Positions 27,420 to 35,606 of a stretch of DNA of 64,000 bases are shown here, piece by piece (within the stretch, counting starts at the first letter, position 1; every line of letters starts with the position of its first letter). The translations under genes were made by a program, and so were the position numbers. The notes under the pieces are model-generated. The model saw only the letters and a list, made by a program, of their open reading frames with translations, did not search any database and had not been told where the DNA came from. The stretch is taken from positions 2,027,854 through 2,091,853 of the forward strand of contig NZ_LR216287.1 of NCBI RefSeq assembly GCF_900696045.1, in the 5' to 3' direction. This stretch comes from Candidatus Nitrosocosmicus franklandus. Lineage in GTDB: Archaea; Thermoproteota; Nitrososphaeria; Nitrososphaerales; Nitrososphaeraceae.

Positions 27420-27845
27420 TTGCTCAATGTGCATATAGATGGGGCGAGCAGAGGTAATCCTGGTTTGTCTGCAATCGGTATCATAATAATGAAAGATGAT
27501 AAGGTGATTAAAGAACATGGGGAATTTATCGGTGTAAAGACCAATAATCAAGCAGAATATGAAGCTCTTCGAAGAGCATTAGAAATATGTTCTGACCTTG
27601 ATAGGGAAGTTAACATACTGTCAGATAGTGAATTGTTGATAAATCAGAGAAATCTAAAATACAGAATCAGAAGCCAAGAGCTTAAAATACTATCTCGCCA
27701 AATTGCAGCCTTGGAAAAAAATTACGACAAAATTACATACAAACATGTACCCAGGTCAAAGAATAGACGTGCTGATTATCTTGCGAACAAAGCTCTTGAT
27801 GAATATCAACGTTCCAACCAATTCGAATACATTGACCCAAATTAG
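27420..27845 (+). CDS. rnhA: ribonuclease HI, archaeal type
   Basis: The 141-residue RNase H-fold protein starts with TTG. The catalytic carboxylates are Asp7 (HIDGASRGNPG), Glu46 (NNQAEYEAL), Asp69 (LSDSELL) and Asp119 (RRADYLANKA), with His109 nearby. The small size without the basic protrusion of the E. coli enzyme matches archaeal and Sulfolobus-type RNase HI, which cleave RNA in RNA-DNA hybrids. It diverges from the membrane-protein gene. Confidence 0.93.
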   Translation: MLNVHIDGASRGNPGLSAIGIIIMKDDKVIKEHGEFIGVKTNNQAEYEALRRALEICSDLDREVNILSDSELLINQRNLKYRIRSQELKILSRQIAALEKNYDKITYKHVPRSKNRRADYLANKALDEYQRSNQFEYIDPN

Positions 27846-28172
27846 ATAATATTATTATCATTTGTTCGTTTGGTTATCTTATTTCTCATTACATTAGTAG
27901 TAGCAGCAGTGCAGCAACAGTAGTAGTAGCAGTAGTAGTAATATAATGCTTCTTGTAAAGTTACTTTAAATAGCGTTGTTACTTTGTTATGAAATCTAAG
28001 TTACTTATTTATTTTCTGGTACATGGTTGTGCTACGCTCTCACTTAACCTCATACAATCAAATACTTGTTAATACCATTATAACTTGAGCGGCTATGAGG
28101 AATCAGAGTTATCACGTACACAACATGAAGAAAAGGCATTTGACTGAGCCGCCTCAAAATATGCCATTAACA
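27846..28172. other. intergenic region with triplet repeat
   Basis: About 330 bases hold a degenerate AGT/AGC triplet repeat at roughly 27895-27940 between two convergent genes, rnhA and the DRG GTPase gene. I see no RNA gene or ORF worth calling. Confidence 0.5.
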
Positions 28173-29294
28173 TCAAAGAGCATTTATCTTTTTAACAATG
28201 GTAAGAATATCTTCATCATTAATCTTGTGTTCTAATCCCACCTTTTGACCTCCGTATTTCACACTCTTTCCCCAGATTTGGGCAAACTTAAAATCCCTTA
28301 CCATATTACGATGAATTTTGTTGCAAATGTTCTGAACAGTACTTCCACGTGGCATGATGAGCGGTTCAACCAAATCTGCTTCTTGTCCCTTGGGCTTCAT
28401 ATAGATTCTGATAAAGTCCAGCTTTTTGTAAATTTCTTCCTTTAGTATATCAATATTTTTGTTCGTGTCTGCTGAAACTGCTATGTAAGGAATTTTTAAT
28501 TTTGAAGTAACTGTTTTAAGATACTCTGGGTCAACAAGATCGATCTTATTTATCACCACCAGTGACGGAATGTACACTCGATTACCTGACATTACGTCGA
28601 TAAGCTGATCGATTGTTAGTCCCTTTTCTCTGATCGTTATTCGACCATTGTGTATACCATTAATACGCATGACATTTCTGATAAAGTTCTCATCGACTTG
28701 TGTGGGTACCTGGATACTAACAGATATGCCTCCAGATGAAGTTTTTTCAAGTGTAATGTCGGGAGGCTTTTCGTCCACCTTCACTCCAATCTCGAAAAGC
28801 TCTTTTTTTATAACATCTAGGTGATTAACCTGAAATACATCTAATACTATCAAAACAAGATTTGCATTTCTGGCCACTGACAATACTCTTTTTCCGAGGC
28901 CTTTTCCAGCAGCTGCCCCTTCTATAATTCCAGGTAAATCGAGAATCTGAATTCGAGCTCCCTTGTAGTCTAGCATACCCGGCACCGCAGTCAGGGTTGT
29001 AAACGAGTACGCACCTGTTTTTGATTTTGCATTAGTTAATGCATTTAACAGTGTTGATTTACCTACGCTTGGAAAACCAATCAAAACAACTGTTCCATCT
29101 CCTGCTTTTCTAACATCAAATCCTGTATTTCCGCCTCCTGAGGAGATGGTTTTACCATGGGTATTTTCTTCTTGTTCTCTTTTTAATTTTGCAATCTTTG
29201 CCTTTAGAAGGCCTATGTGAAATTCAGTAGCCTTATTTATCTGAGTCTTGTGAATCTCATCTTGGATTGCCTTAATTTTCTCTGGAATTCCCAT
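28173..29294 (-). CDS. DRG-family GTP-binding protein with TGS domain
   Basis: The 373-residue Obg/DRG GTPase has an N-terminal helical region with IHKTQINKATEFHIG, as in eukaryotic DRG1/2. The P-loop is GFPSVGKST (about 73-81), the G3 motif DLPGIIEGA (about 119) and the G4 motif NKIDL (about 250). A C-terminal TGS domain (about 295-373) ends the protein. DRG proteins associate with translating ribosomes. Length and order are typical of archaea. It is monocistronic. Confidence 0.95.
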   Translation of the reverse strand: MGIPEKIKAIQDEIHKTQINKATEFHIGLLKAKIAKLKREQEENTHGKTISSGGGNTGFDVRKAGDGTVVLIGFPSVGKSTLLNALTNAKSKTGAYSFTTLTAVPGMLDYKGARIQILDLPGIIEGAAAGKGLGKRVLSVARNANLVLIVLDVFQVNHLDVIKKELFEIGVKVDEKPPDITLEKTSSGGISVSIQVPTQVDENFIRNVMRINGIHNGRITIREKGLTIDQLIDVMSGNRVYIPSLVVINKIDLVDPEYLKTVTSKLKIPYIAVSADTNKNIDILKEEIYKKLDFIRIYMKPKGQEADLVEPLIMPRGSTVQNICNKIHRNMVRDFKFAQIWGKSVKYGGQKVGLEHKINDEDILTIVKKINAL

Positions 29295-29463
29295 TGGCTG
29301 TAATTTATTTAGAAAAATTATAATAAAAATTTTGTTGATGTCATATAGTCAATAAAGTTTGTGAAGAAGGGATAGTTAATGTGGTGTAACGTAATGTGAG
29401 TTTGATTCCTTATTTATTCTCGTACTGAGACTTTGAGTAACACATTCTAAAGTTCATGTTTTT

Positions 29464-29497
29464 CCTTCCATCCTTCCATCCTTCCATCCTACCTTCC
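29464..29497. repeat. CCTTCCAT short tandem repeat
   Basis: Three full 8-bp CCTTCCAT units and a degenerate remainder form a pyrimidine-rich tract between the DRG gene and the next gene. Confidence 0.75.
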
Positions 29498-29534
29498 TTT
29501 TTCTCTCCTATTATCTTCTCGATTCATTCTTTCT

Positions 29535-30089
29535 CTATTCTAAGATCATAAAGAATTTGAGGCCGTATAATATTGCAACGGTTGAGATAAATCCCAACAT
29601 GCCCAACCAAGGCAAAGCAGGTATTTTGGGAGATTTTAGCTTTATCTGATGGTCATCGACAATATTGGTGATATAGTCTTTAACGAATGAATGCCATAAC
29701 TGATACTCTATTCTATGTTTTTTAAGTATCGACTCGATTTCATACACAACAGGCACCCTGACTGACTTGATATGTTGAAAGTAATTTCTTGAAATCTCGA
29801 CTTCTGCATGAATTCCAATCATACCTTGGTTAAAATCGAGTAATCTAACATGCATTTCCCATGGTCTTTTGAGCTTTTTTGAAAATCCGCTACCAATTTG
29901 AGCAGGTTTTTTGTGTTCAAATTTGACCATCTTAAACCCCTCGGAAATCAAAGTATTGATAATTTCGTCCTTTCTTATTTTGACCATTAGGAAAAGATGA
30001 TCTAGTTCTACCTCTTCTCTCTTTATGAGGTTCTGGATTCCCTGTAATAGGTTTATCGTTCTGGGGTATAGAGTTGAAAATTCAGACAT
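29535..30089 (-). CDS. tail-anchored protein of unknown function, 184 aa
   Basis: A soluble N-terminal domain (about 1-150) with mixed alpha/beta character and many charged residues is followed by one C-terminal helix (about 158-180, WLGMLGFISTVAILYGLKFF). That predicts a tail-anchored protein facing the cytoplasm. No motif is recognised. It sits 91 bp downstream of cofE on the same strand; an operon is possible. Confidence 0.7.
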   Translation of the reverse strand: MSEFSTLYPRTINLLQGIQNLIKREEVELDHLFLMVKIRKDEIINTLISEGFKMVKFEHKKPAQIGSGFSKKLKRPWEMHVRLLDFNQGMIGIHAEVEISRNYFQHIKSVRVPVVYEIESILKKHRIEYQLWHSFVKDYITNIVDDHQIKLKSPKIPALPWLGMLGFISTVAILYGLKFFMILE

Positions 30090-30180
30090 GTATCTCCTCT
30101 GTCTCCAATTGTAATCTGATATATTATTCTTTGACTATTTATAATTTAAAAAATTAAAACTTTTGACTGCGAGTATTTGT

Positions 30181-30942
30181 CTAGTGAATTTTTCCTGATA
30201 GTCCTCGTACGTATATGTCAAATTTACTTTCGATACTTAGGGATTCACTCGATATGGGGTGGTTGGTAAATTTGACATTGAATCCTCTTAATATGACCAC
30301 CGGGGTTGAAGCATCGGATTCACCCATTATCATGGTCCCAATAGAAGCCAAACAGTCTGCTATATTCTGTGATGTGTATTTTAAGACATTTCCAAATAGA
30401 TCTTTTGTTCCTCTCAAATCTATAATTGGCTCAAATCCACTACAGGCAAGTGCTACACCTGTTGTTCCTCTTCTCATGGGTAAAATTCTGCTATCTGATA
30501 ATACTATTCCGATCCTTTTTCTGGAATTGATTAGAAATTTGTTTCTAAGAGTTTCCAAGGATTCATAGGGATTTTTTGGATACAGGACAACATGGTCTTT
30601 GGGAACATTTGACTTGTCAATCCCTGCGTTTGGAGCCAAAACTCTATGAACAGAGGTGAGAACGAATCCATATAGGCCCCCAAATATCTCATCCGATTCT
30701 CTTATTATCAACTCCATCATTTCTGGACTAATATGATATTTCTTGCTCAATAAAATGGCCTCTTCGGAAGGTTTAACATCGCTCAATTTCTTTATCCTGC
30801 CTTCACTAATGGATAAATATTTGCTTGATATGACTAGTATGTCAAAATCTTGAATTTGTATTTCGTCTTTATTGTTGATGATTTTATCGTATATGTCAAA
30901 CCTAGAAGATTCCTTTTCTAGATGAATTGGGATGATTTGCAA
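30181..30942 (-). CDS. cofE: coenzyme F420-0:L-glutamate ligase (CofE)
   Basis: The 253-residue protein adds glutamate to F420-0 using GTP. Family segments are VISSKYLSISEGR near the N-terminus, LTSVHRVLAPNAGIDKSN and VLSDSRILPMRRGTTGVAL, the last two holding metal and GTP-site residues. GESDAS is also conserved. TTG start. It completes a cofC/cofD/cofE set in this window, though 7 kb from the other two. An IS copy begins 52 bp upstream of its start codon. Confidence 0.95.
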   Translation of the reverse strand: MQIIPIHLEKESSRFDIYDKIINNKDEIQIQDFDILVISSKYLSISEGRIKKLSDVKPSEEAILLSKKYHISPEMMELIIRESDEIFGGLYGFVLTSVHRVLAPNAGIDKSNVPKDHVVLYPKNPYESLETLRNKFLINSRKRIGIVLSDSRILPMRRGTTGVALACSGFEPIIDLRGTKDLFGNVLKYTSQNIADCLASIGTMIMGESDASTPVVILRGFNVKFTNHPISSESLSIESKFDIYVRGLSGKIH

Positions 30943-30994
30943 ATACTGTTAGTTAGTCATCTTTGAACTTATTAATAGATTGATTCCTTTTGAA

Positions 30995-31661
30995 GGCTCT
31001 GTTCAGTTAACAGGTTTTAATTCCTTGTTGTGATAGTCGACAAACAGGTTCAACCAGTTTTTTACGTGTTTTAGTTTGCAGTTCTTTAGCCTGCAGGGAA
31101 AGTAATCATCGAAACTTTCAGTTCTGTCCTTGATATACTGCATTGTTCTTTCAATCAAGTTTTTTTCATAGGAGGAATGGAGATGGTGTTCTAATTTAAG
31201 GAATTGACAAGCCATGGGATACCAAGTACCACCATCTGTTGAAACTGGATGCTTTCCATAGTCTCTGACTATGTTTGACAGAAACCGTTCCGCAACAAAC
31301 ATGTTTCTCTCCTTAGAAATGGATAGTGAGAGAATTTCCTTACTTTTCGCATCTATTGCAACCCATAACCACGTGTATTCTGAACCAACCTTAAGCAATG
31401 TTTCATCTACAATGAATTCACATATCCTTCTTTGTTTTGTCTTGATAATCTTAGGTTGGTACTTTTGAATCCAGTTCCAGATAGTGACATGATTTCGTTT
31501 GATACAGTATGATAATCTTTCAGATGTTTTCCTAAGAGAAAGACCTGAAAAGTACAAATGTAAGCCATAATACACATACCTTGAAGGTGTTCTGTTTCTA
31601 GTATTCATAAAAGAGATAGGACATCTTCAAGCTATAGACTTGACGCTAAATGAACAGAGCC
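30995..31661 (-). mobile_element. IS6-like insertion sequence, copy 2 (667 bp)
   Basis: It has the same 11-bp terminal inverted repeats as copy 1 (GGCTCTGTTCA at 30995; TGAACAGAGCC ending 31661) and the same 667-bp length, but opposite orientation. The 8-bp target duplication CTTTTGAA is intact at 30987-30994 and 31662-31669. It sits in the divergent promoter region between cofE and leuC. Confidence 0.95.
31003..31608 (-). CDS. IS6-like DDE transposase, copy 2
   Basis: The 201-residue intact transposase is a homologue of the one at 8488-9093, with the same DDE positions (IVDETLLK, VSTDGGTWYP, LIERTMQYIKDRTE). About 20 percent of residues differ, mostly in the N-terminal third, so the two elements are separate lineages of one family. 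The gene is transcribed towards cofE. Confidence 0.92.
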   Translation of the reverse strand: MNTRNRTPSRYVYYGLHLYFSGLSLRKTSERLSYCIKRNHVTIWNWIQKYQPKIIKTKQRRICEFIVDETLLKVGSEYTWLWVAIDAKSKEILSLSISKERNMFVAERFLSNIVRDYGKHPVSTDGGTWYPMACQFLKLEHHLHSSYEKNLIERTMQYIKDRTESFDDYFPCRLKNCKLKHVKNWLNLFVDYHNKELKPVN

Positions 31662-31726
31662 CTTTTGAATGATGGCCCATATTCAAAAAGTATTAATCTT
31701 CAGATGTCGCAGTTTAGTATATTACC

Positions 31727-33001
31727 ATGGGAATGACTTTAACTGAGAAAATTCTTTCTCATTCCTCGCAATCAAAATCTGTAGTGCCAGGAGACATTGT
31801 CTTTTCAAACGTTGATAAAGTTATGATTCATGATGTCTCAGGACCTGGTGTCATAAAGGTCTTTAAAGAGTTAGAAAAAAAAGGTATCAAATTAGAAAAG
31901 GTCTGGGATCCAGATAGAGTTTGGATATCTGAAGATCATTTTGTCCCTGCTTCTGATAGAATTTCTGCAGATAATGTTATACAGCTTACGAATTGGGCTA
32001 AGAAGTACGGTATCAAGAGACATTACAAATATGGAATGGGGCAATATGGTATTTGTCATACAATCTCACATGAGGAGGGTTTGGTTTTACCTGGAGAAGT
32101 CTATGTAGGCGGTGATTCTCATACTAATACAACTGGTGCAGTCGGTGCATTTACCGCTGGCTTGGGTCACACAGATATTGCCTATGTACTAAAACATGGT
32201 AAAATTTGGTTTAAAGTACCAGAAACAATGTTGTTTAAGCTAAATGGGAAAAAACCCGATCATGTTATGGCTAAAGATATCATTTTGAATATTATATCTG
32301 ATATTGGAACTGATGGGGCAAATTATAAAACAATGCAATTTAGCGGTGATGTGATACATAATTTGGAAATGGAAGAAAGATTCACTTTGACTAACATGAC
32401 TACAGAGGCAGGTGCAAAAAATGGAATAATAGAACCAGATCAGATTACTGCAGACTATCTAAATGACAGAACCAATGCTCCAATTAAAATACAACGAGGT
32501 GATCCCGATGCTACATATAGTGAAATATTTGAGTATGATTGTGAAAAAATGGAACCATGTGTAGCAAAACCCTATTCTCCAGAAAATGTTGTCACAGTTA
32601 GAGAAGTTCCAAATACTGAAATAGATAAAGCTTACATAGGTTCATGCACAGGTGCCAAACTTTCTGACCTTAGATCTGCTGCGAAAATTCTTAAAGGAAG
32701 AAAAGTCAAAGTACGAACAGAGGTCCTTCCAGCTGCCCAATCAATATATATGAAAGCGATAAAAGAGGGCCTGGTCACTATTTTTATGGAATCGGGCGCA
32801 GTAATCGGCCCGCCTACATGCGGTGCTTGTTGTGGTGCGCATATGGGTGTATTGGGAAAGGATGAAATTTGCGTAAGCACTACAAATAGAAACTTTCCTG
32901 GTAGAATGGGGAATGTGACATCTCAAACCTACTTGGCATCGCCGATGGTTGTTGCAGCATCAGCTGTTACTGGAAAACTAACTGATCCGAGGGATCTATG
33001 A
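31727..33001 (+). CDS. leuC: 3-isopropylmalate dehydratase large subunit (LeuC/homoaconitase family)
   Basis: The 424-residue aconitase-superfamily large subunit has 4Fe-4S ligands in GSCTGAKL and PTCGACCG. Substrate and active-site segments are HDVSGPGV, SHTNTTGAVGAF and the C-terminal NRNFPGRMG. With the separately encoded small subunit it isomerises 2- to 3-isopropylmalate in leucine synthesis; homoaconitase is the alternative. The start is ATG at 31727, 65 bp from the IS end. The leuD start overlaps its stop by four bases. Confidence 0.93.
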   Translation: MGMTLTEKILSHSSQSKSVVPGDIVFSNVDKVMIHDVSGPGVIKVFKELEKKGIKLEKVWDPDRVWISEDHFVPASDRISADNVIQLTNWAKKYGIKRHYKYGMGQYGICHTISHEEGLVLPGEVYVGGDSHTNTTGAVGAFTAGLGHTDIAYVLKHGKIWFKVPETMLFKLNGKKPDHVMAKDIILNIISDIGTDGANYKTMQFSGDVIHNLEMEERFTLTNMTTEAGAKNGIIEPDQITADYLNDRTNAPIKIQRGDPDATYSEIFEYDCEKMEPCVAKPYSPENVVTVREVPNTEIDKAYIGSCTGAKLSDLRSAAKILKGRKVKVRTEVLPAAQSIYMKAIKEGLVTIFMESGAVIGPPTCGACCGAHMGVLGKDEICVSTTNRNFPGRMGNVTSQTYLASPMVVAASAVTGKLTDPRDL

Positions 33002-33498
33002 TCATGATGAAATTGAAAGGAACTGTTCATAAATACAATAAAGCAAATATCGATACCGATGTAATTATTCCTGGTCCTTATCTTAAAATTCATGATCACG
33101 ATGAACTAGCCAAACATGCAATGGAAGGACTCGATCCGGATTTTACAAAAAAAGTATCAGCAGGGGATTTCTTGTTGGTTGGACATAACTTTGGATGTGG
33201 TTCAAGCCGAGAGCATGCTCCCATAGCTCTTTCAAAAACCGGTATTAAAGCAATACTGGCTCCATCATTTGCAAGAATTTTCTATCGAAATTCTATTGAC
33301 GGGGGGTATTTGCTTCCAATAGAAATAGAAGAAAATATTCTGGAAAAAATTGGAGATAAAGAAATAATAGAAATTGATCTCGAACAGAATCTTATCACGA
33401 ATATTTCCAAAAATGAGACTTATCCTATAAGACCCTTTAGTAAGATAATTGCCGGGATAATTGAGGCAGGAGGATTGTTCAATTATAAGATTTCATAA
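32998..33498 (+). CDS. leuD: 3-isopropylmalate dehydratase small subunit
   Basis: The 166-residue swivel-domain protein has the family motif GCGSSREHAP, with NIDTDVIIPGPYL at the N-terminus and ARIFYRNSIDGGYLLPIE in the middle. It is the mobile domain of the two-subunit dehydratase. ATGA overlap with leuC implies translational coupling. Length is usual. Confidence 0.94.
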   Translation: MIMMKLKGTVHKYNKANIDTDVIIPGPYLKIHDHDELAKHAMEGLDPDFTKKVSAGDFLLVGHNFGCGSSREHAPIALSKTGIKAILAPSFARIFYRNSIDGGYLLPIEIEENILEKIGDKEIIEIDLEQNLITNISKNETYPIRPFSKIIAGIIEAGGLFNYKIS

Positions 33499-33630
33499 CC
33501 TTACCATATCTATCTATTATTCTGATCGAACCAATGGGTAAGAGAGTTGCAATTGCAAAGAAGTCAGTGTATGTATGTATGTATGTCCATACAAGTATCG
33601 TTCTTACCTGAGTTATTTGCATCCGGGTGT

Positions 33631-34170
33631 TCATTCCTTAGCAGCAGCAGCAGCATGGATAATTTCCTCCAAAGTCAAGTATTTCAAATCAAGACTTTGC
33701 TGAGAATGATAGAACATCATTTGATTCTTTGTATTTTCATCAATTGTGTTATTGCTTTTTGAATAATATACTACAAGTATAACAACATCGCCACCCTCGT
33801 TTGGTTTTTCTACATACGCAAATTGAATAGTGCCGTAGTAGGGGATGAGGCGTACTGCCAAAGAACATGCAAAACTATAATGCTTTCCTGTAAATTTTTC
33901 CACGATCAACTCCGGCGCATGGATTTCAATTACGTCTAATTCATCTTGTTGATTACTACTACTACTACTGCTGTTGCTGATCTTGAAATTATTCTGTATC
34001 GTATTGCCAACAACCTTGTTGGTGTACAAGACTTTTTTAATTTTACAGTCCTTAAAATTTGATTCTGCTACATTCTTGAAATTTTGCATGCAGAACTTGC
34101 TTAGATATATTGAGATATGACTCTTTACGTCTTGAAATTGTAAACTACATAATATAGTAGCAAATTTCAA
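33631..34170 (-). CDS. hypothetical protein, 179 aa
   Basis: No domain is recognised. The middle has a Ser run (about 67-74), then an alpha/beta region with ELDVIEIHAPELIVEKF and DVVILVVYYSKS, which could be a small ligand- or protein-binding fold. The C-terminus is Ala-rich (AAAAAKE) and encoded by a GCN repeat. There is no signal peptide or membrane helix. It converges with leuD. The start codon is uncertain because the N-terminus looks less conserved. Confidence 0.55.
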   Translation of the reverse strand: MKFATILCSLQFQDVKSHISIYLSKFCMQNFKNVAESNFKDCKIKKVLYTNKVVGNTIQNNFKISNSSSSSSNQQDELDVIEIHAPELIVEKFTGKHYSFACSLAVRLIPYYGTIQFAYVEKPNEGGDVVILVVYYSKSNNTIDENTKNQMMFYHSQQSLDLKYLTLEEIIHAAAAAKE

Positions 34171-34372
34171 CCATCACCTGCGTACTAATTGTTTAACCTG
34201 GTTCGAAGACTAGAGTGTGAGGTCATGTAGACACTCAAACGATAAATGTGATGGAGATCGCTTACTTGAAAAGGAATAGGGATACTGGAAATAAAATAAG
34301 CTACATACTTTGTGTAATACCAACTTGTTATGTTCTTTTAATCGGATCTAGAAATATAGATACCATAAACTT

Positions 34373-35173
34373 TCAGGATATTGTTCCTATCAATTTTCGG
34401 TAGGCTTCTAAACCGCTCTCAATATCGTTTTTTACAGCCGATTCTAACTGTTCTCCACTAAAAGAATAAGTTAGAAGGAAAGGCTCGTTTGCTATGAAAC
34501 GTAGACTATTACCAGAGAATGCAGCAGTGCCTGTAACCCTAGGTTCATCAAATAGGTTGCTGGTGATTATTATCGAATTGTTTAAAGGATATGTATACAG
34601 CGTTCCAAATTGAATTGGTAATTTAATGGTATTATTTAAGGTCAAAATGTTTATTGATTGTAGTTGAACAGGCTTGCTAGAAGTAAATGTGATCAGTCCC
34701 GAATATGTTTTCTCGCTGCTGTTGCTGTCAACAGAAAATATATAATATGATTGTTCAAGTCCGGTGCCTTGAATCGGATCACCTTTAGATGTAACTGTTC
34801 CCGTGATGGCCATCTTGTACAACGGCGAATAAGGCGATGTTGATGTTGATGTTGATGTTGGTGGTTCTGTAATCGTTGGTCCGGATGATTTTAGACCAGA
34901 AAGTTTAACATTGTCTGGAACTTTTGGGGTACTTGATATCTGATATTGACTTTCATATGAAACAAGGTAGTCGCCTGATGGCATTGACTTTTGGGCAGTT
35001 GCGGATTCGTATTGGAATTCAGGTGGTGACGCCAACGCTGTTGTTAAAGAGGGGTAAAAAAGCAATCCATGAGCTGAAATCAAAAGTATGCTAGAAGCAA
35101 AAATAAGAGTGCCTTTTAACCTTGACAGTGTACACTCTATTTGGCGAAGACTTTTTGCCGCTACTTCACACAT
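34373..35173 (-). CDS. membrane-anchored or secreted protein, 266 aa
   Basis: An N-terminal hydrophobic segment (about 22-42, LIFASSILLISAHGLLFYPS) with a basic flank (RLKG) acts as signal or anchor. A Ser/Thr/Pro linker (about 100-118) follows, then a beta-rich domain of about 140 residues containing ITGTVTSKGDPIQGTGLEQS. No family recognised. It lies directly downstream of the leader-like peptide gene on the same strand (37 bp gap), so it may belong to the YcaO/TfuA neighbourhood. Confidence 0.7.
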   Translation of the reverse strand: MCEVAAKSLRQIECTLSRLKGTLIFASSILLISAHGLLFYPSLTTALASPPEFQYESATAQKSMPSGDYLVSYESQYQISSTPKVPDNVKLSGLKSSGPTITEPPTSTSTSTSPYSPLYKMAITGTVTSKGDPIQGTGLEQSYYIFSVDSNSSEKTYSGLITFTSSKPVQLQSINILTLNNTIKLPIQFGTLYTYPLNNSIIITSNLFDEPRVTGTAAFSGNSLRFIANEPFLLTYSFSGEQLESAVKNDIESGLEAYRKLIGTIS

Positions 35174-35210
35174 GGGACTAGATTTTGTAATTGATGGGAT
35201 TTATACTATG

Positions 35211-35372
35211 TCATTGAACCAAATCGATTATACTCTTTTGTACTATTTTTTTAGCCTCAGATGAGATATCGTAACAATCTAGTATTTTCATGGGGTTTTT
35301 TATCAATTTTTTCCTGAATTCTGGTTCACTGGCTGCCTTTAGCAAAATTTCACTTATTACTTCAGCATCCAT
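35211..35372 (-). CDS. small leader-like peptide (NHLP/Os1-type), 53 aa
   Basis: From ATG at 35372 the product is 53 residues; a TTG nine codons earlier (35399) would give 62. The core, LLKAASEPEFRKKLIKNP followed by ILDCYDIS, resembles the A-x-x-PEFR-x-x-L-x-x-NP pattern of NHLP/Os1-type domains, which serve as leaders of modified peptides. A short Lys/Ile-rich tail follows, with no Cys/Ser/Thr-rich core; the only Cys is in LDCYD. It is divergent from the YcaO gene 234 bp away. It may be a precursor peptide or a stand-alone small protein. Confidence 0.6.
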   Translation of the reverse strand: MDAEVISEILLKAASEPEFRKKLIKNPMKILDCYDISSEAKKIVQKSIIDLVQ

Positions 35373-35606
35373 GTTAATAGAACTCAAGTAATTCCTCAAG
35401 TAAATTTTGAATATATATACTTTTTTGAATTAAAAATATTATCTTTAACGTTTCAATTCTGTGAAGCAGGTTCACATGGAACATAATTTATTCTTTTTTC
35501 AAATTGGTATAACCTAACCTACATAGTATGTCAGTTGATAGGATCTTTATATGTTAACCAATAATTAAAATAATATTCCAGACAAAAAATATCTTGTTTA
35601 TACTTA

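Noticed and set aside
27312-27551. Reverse-strand ORFs opposite rnhA
   Set aside because: The plus-strand RNase H frame has all catalytic residues, so these are shadows.
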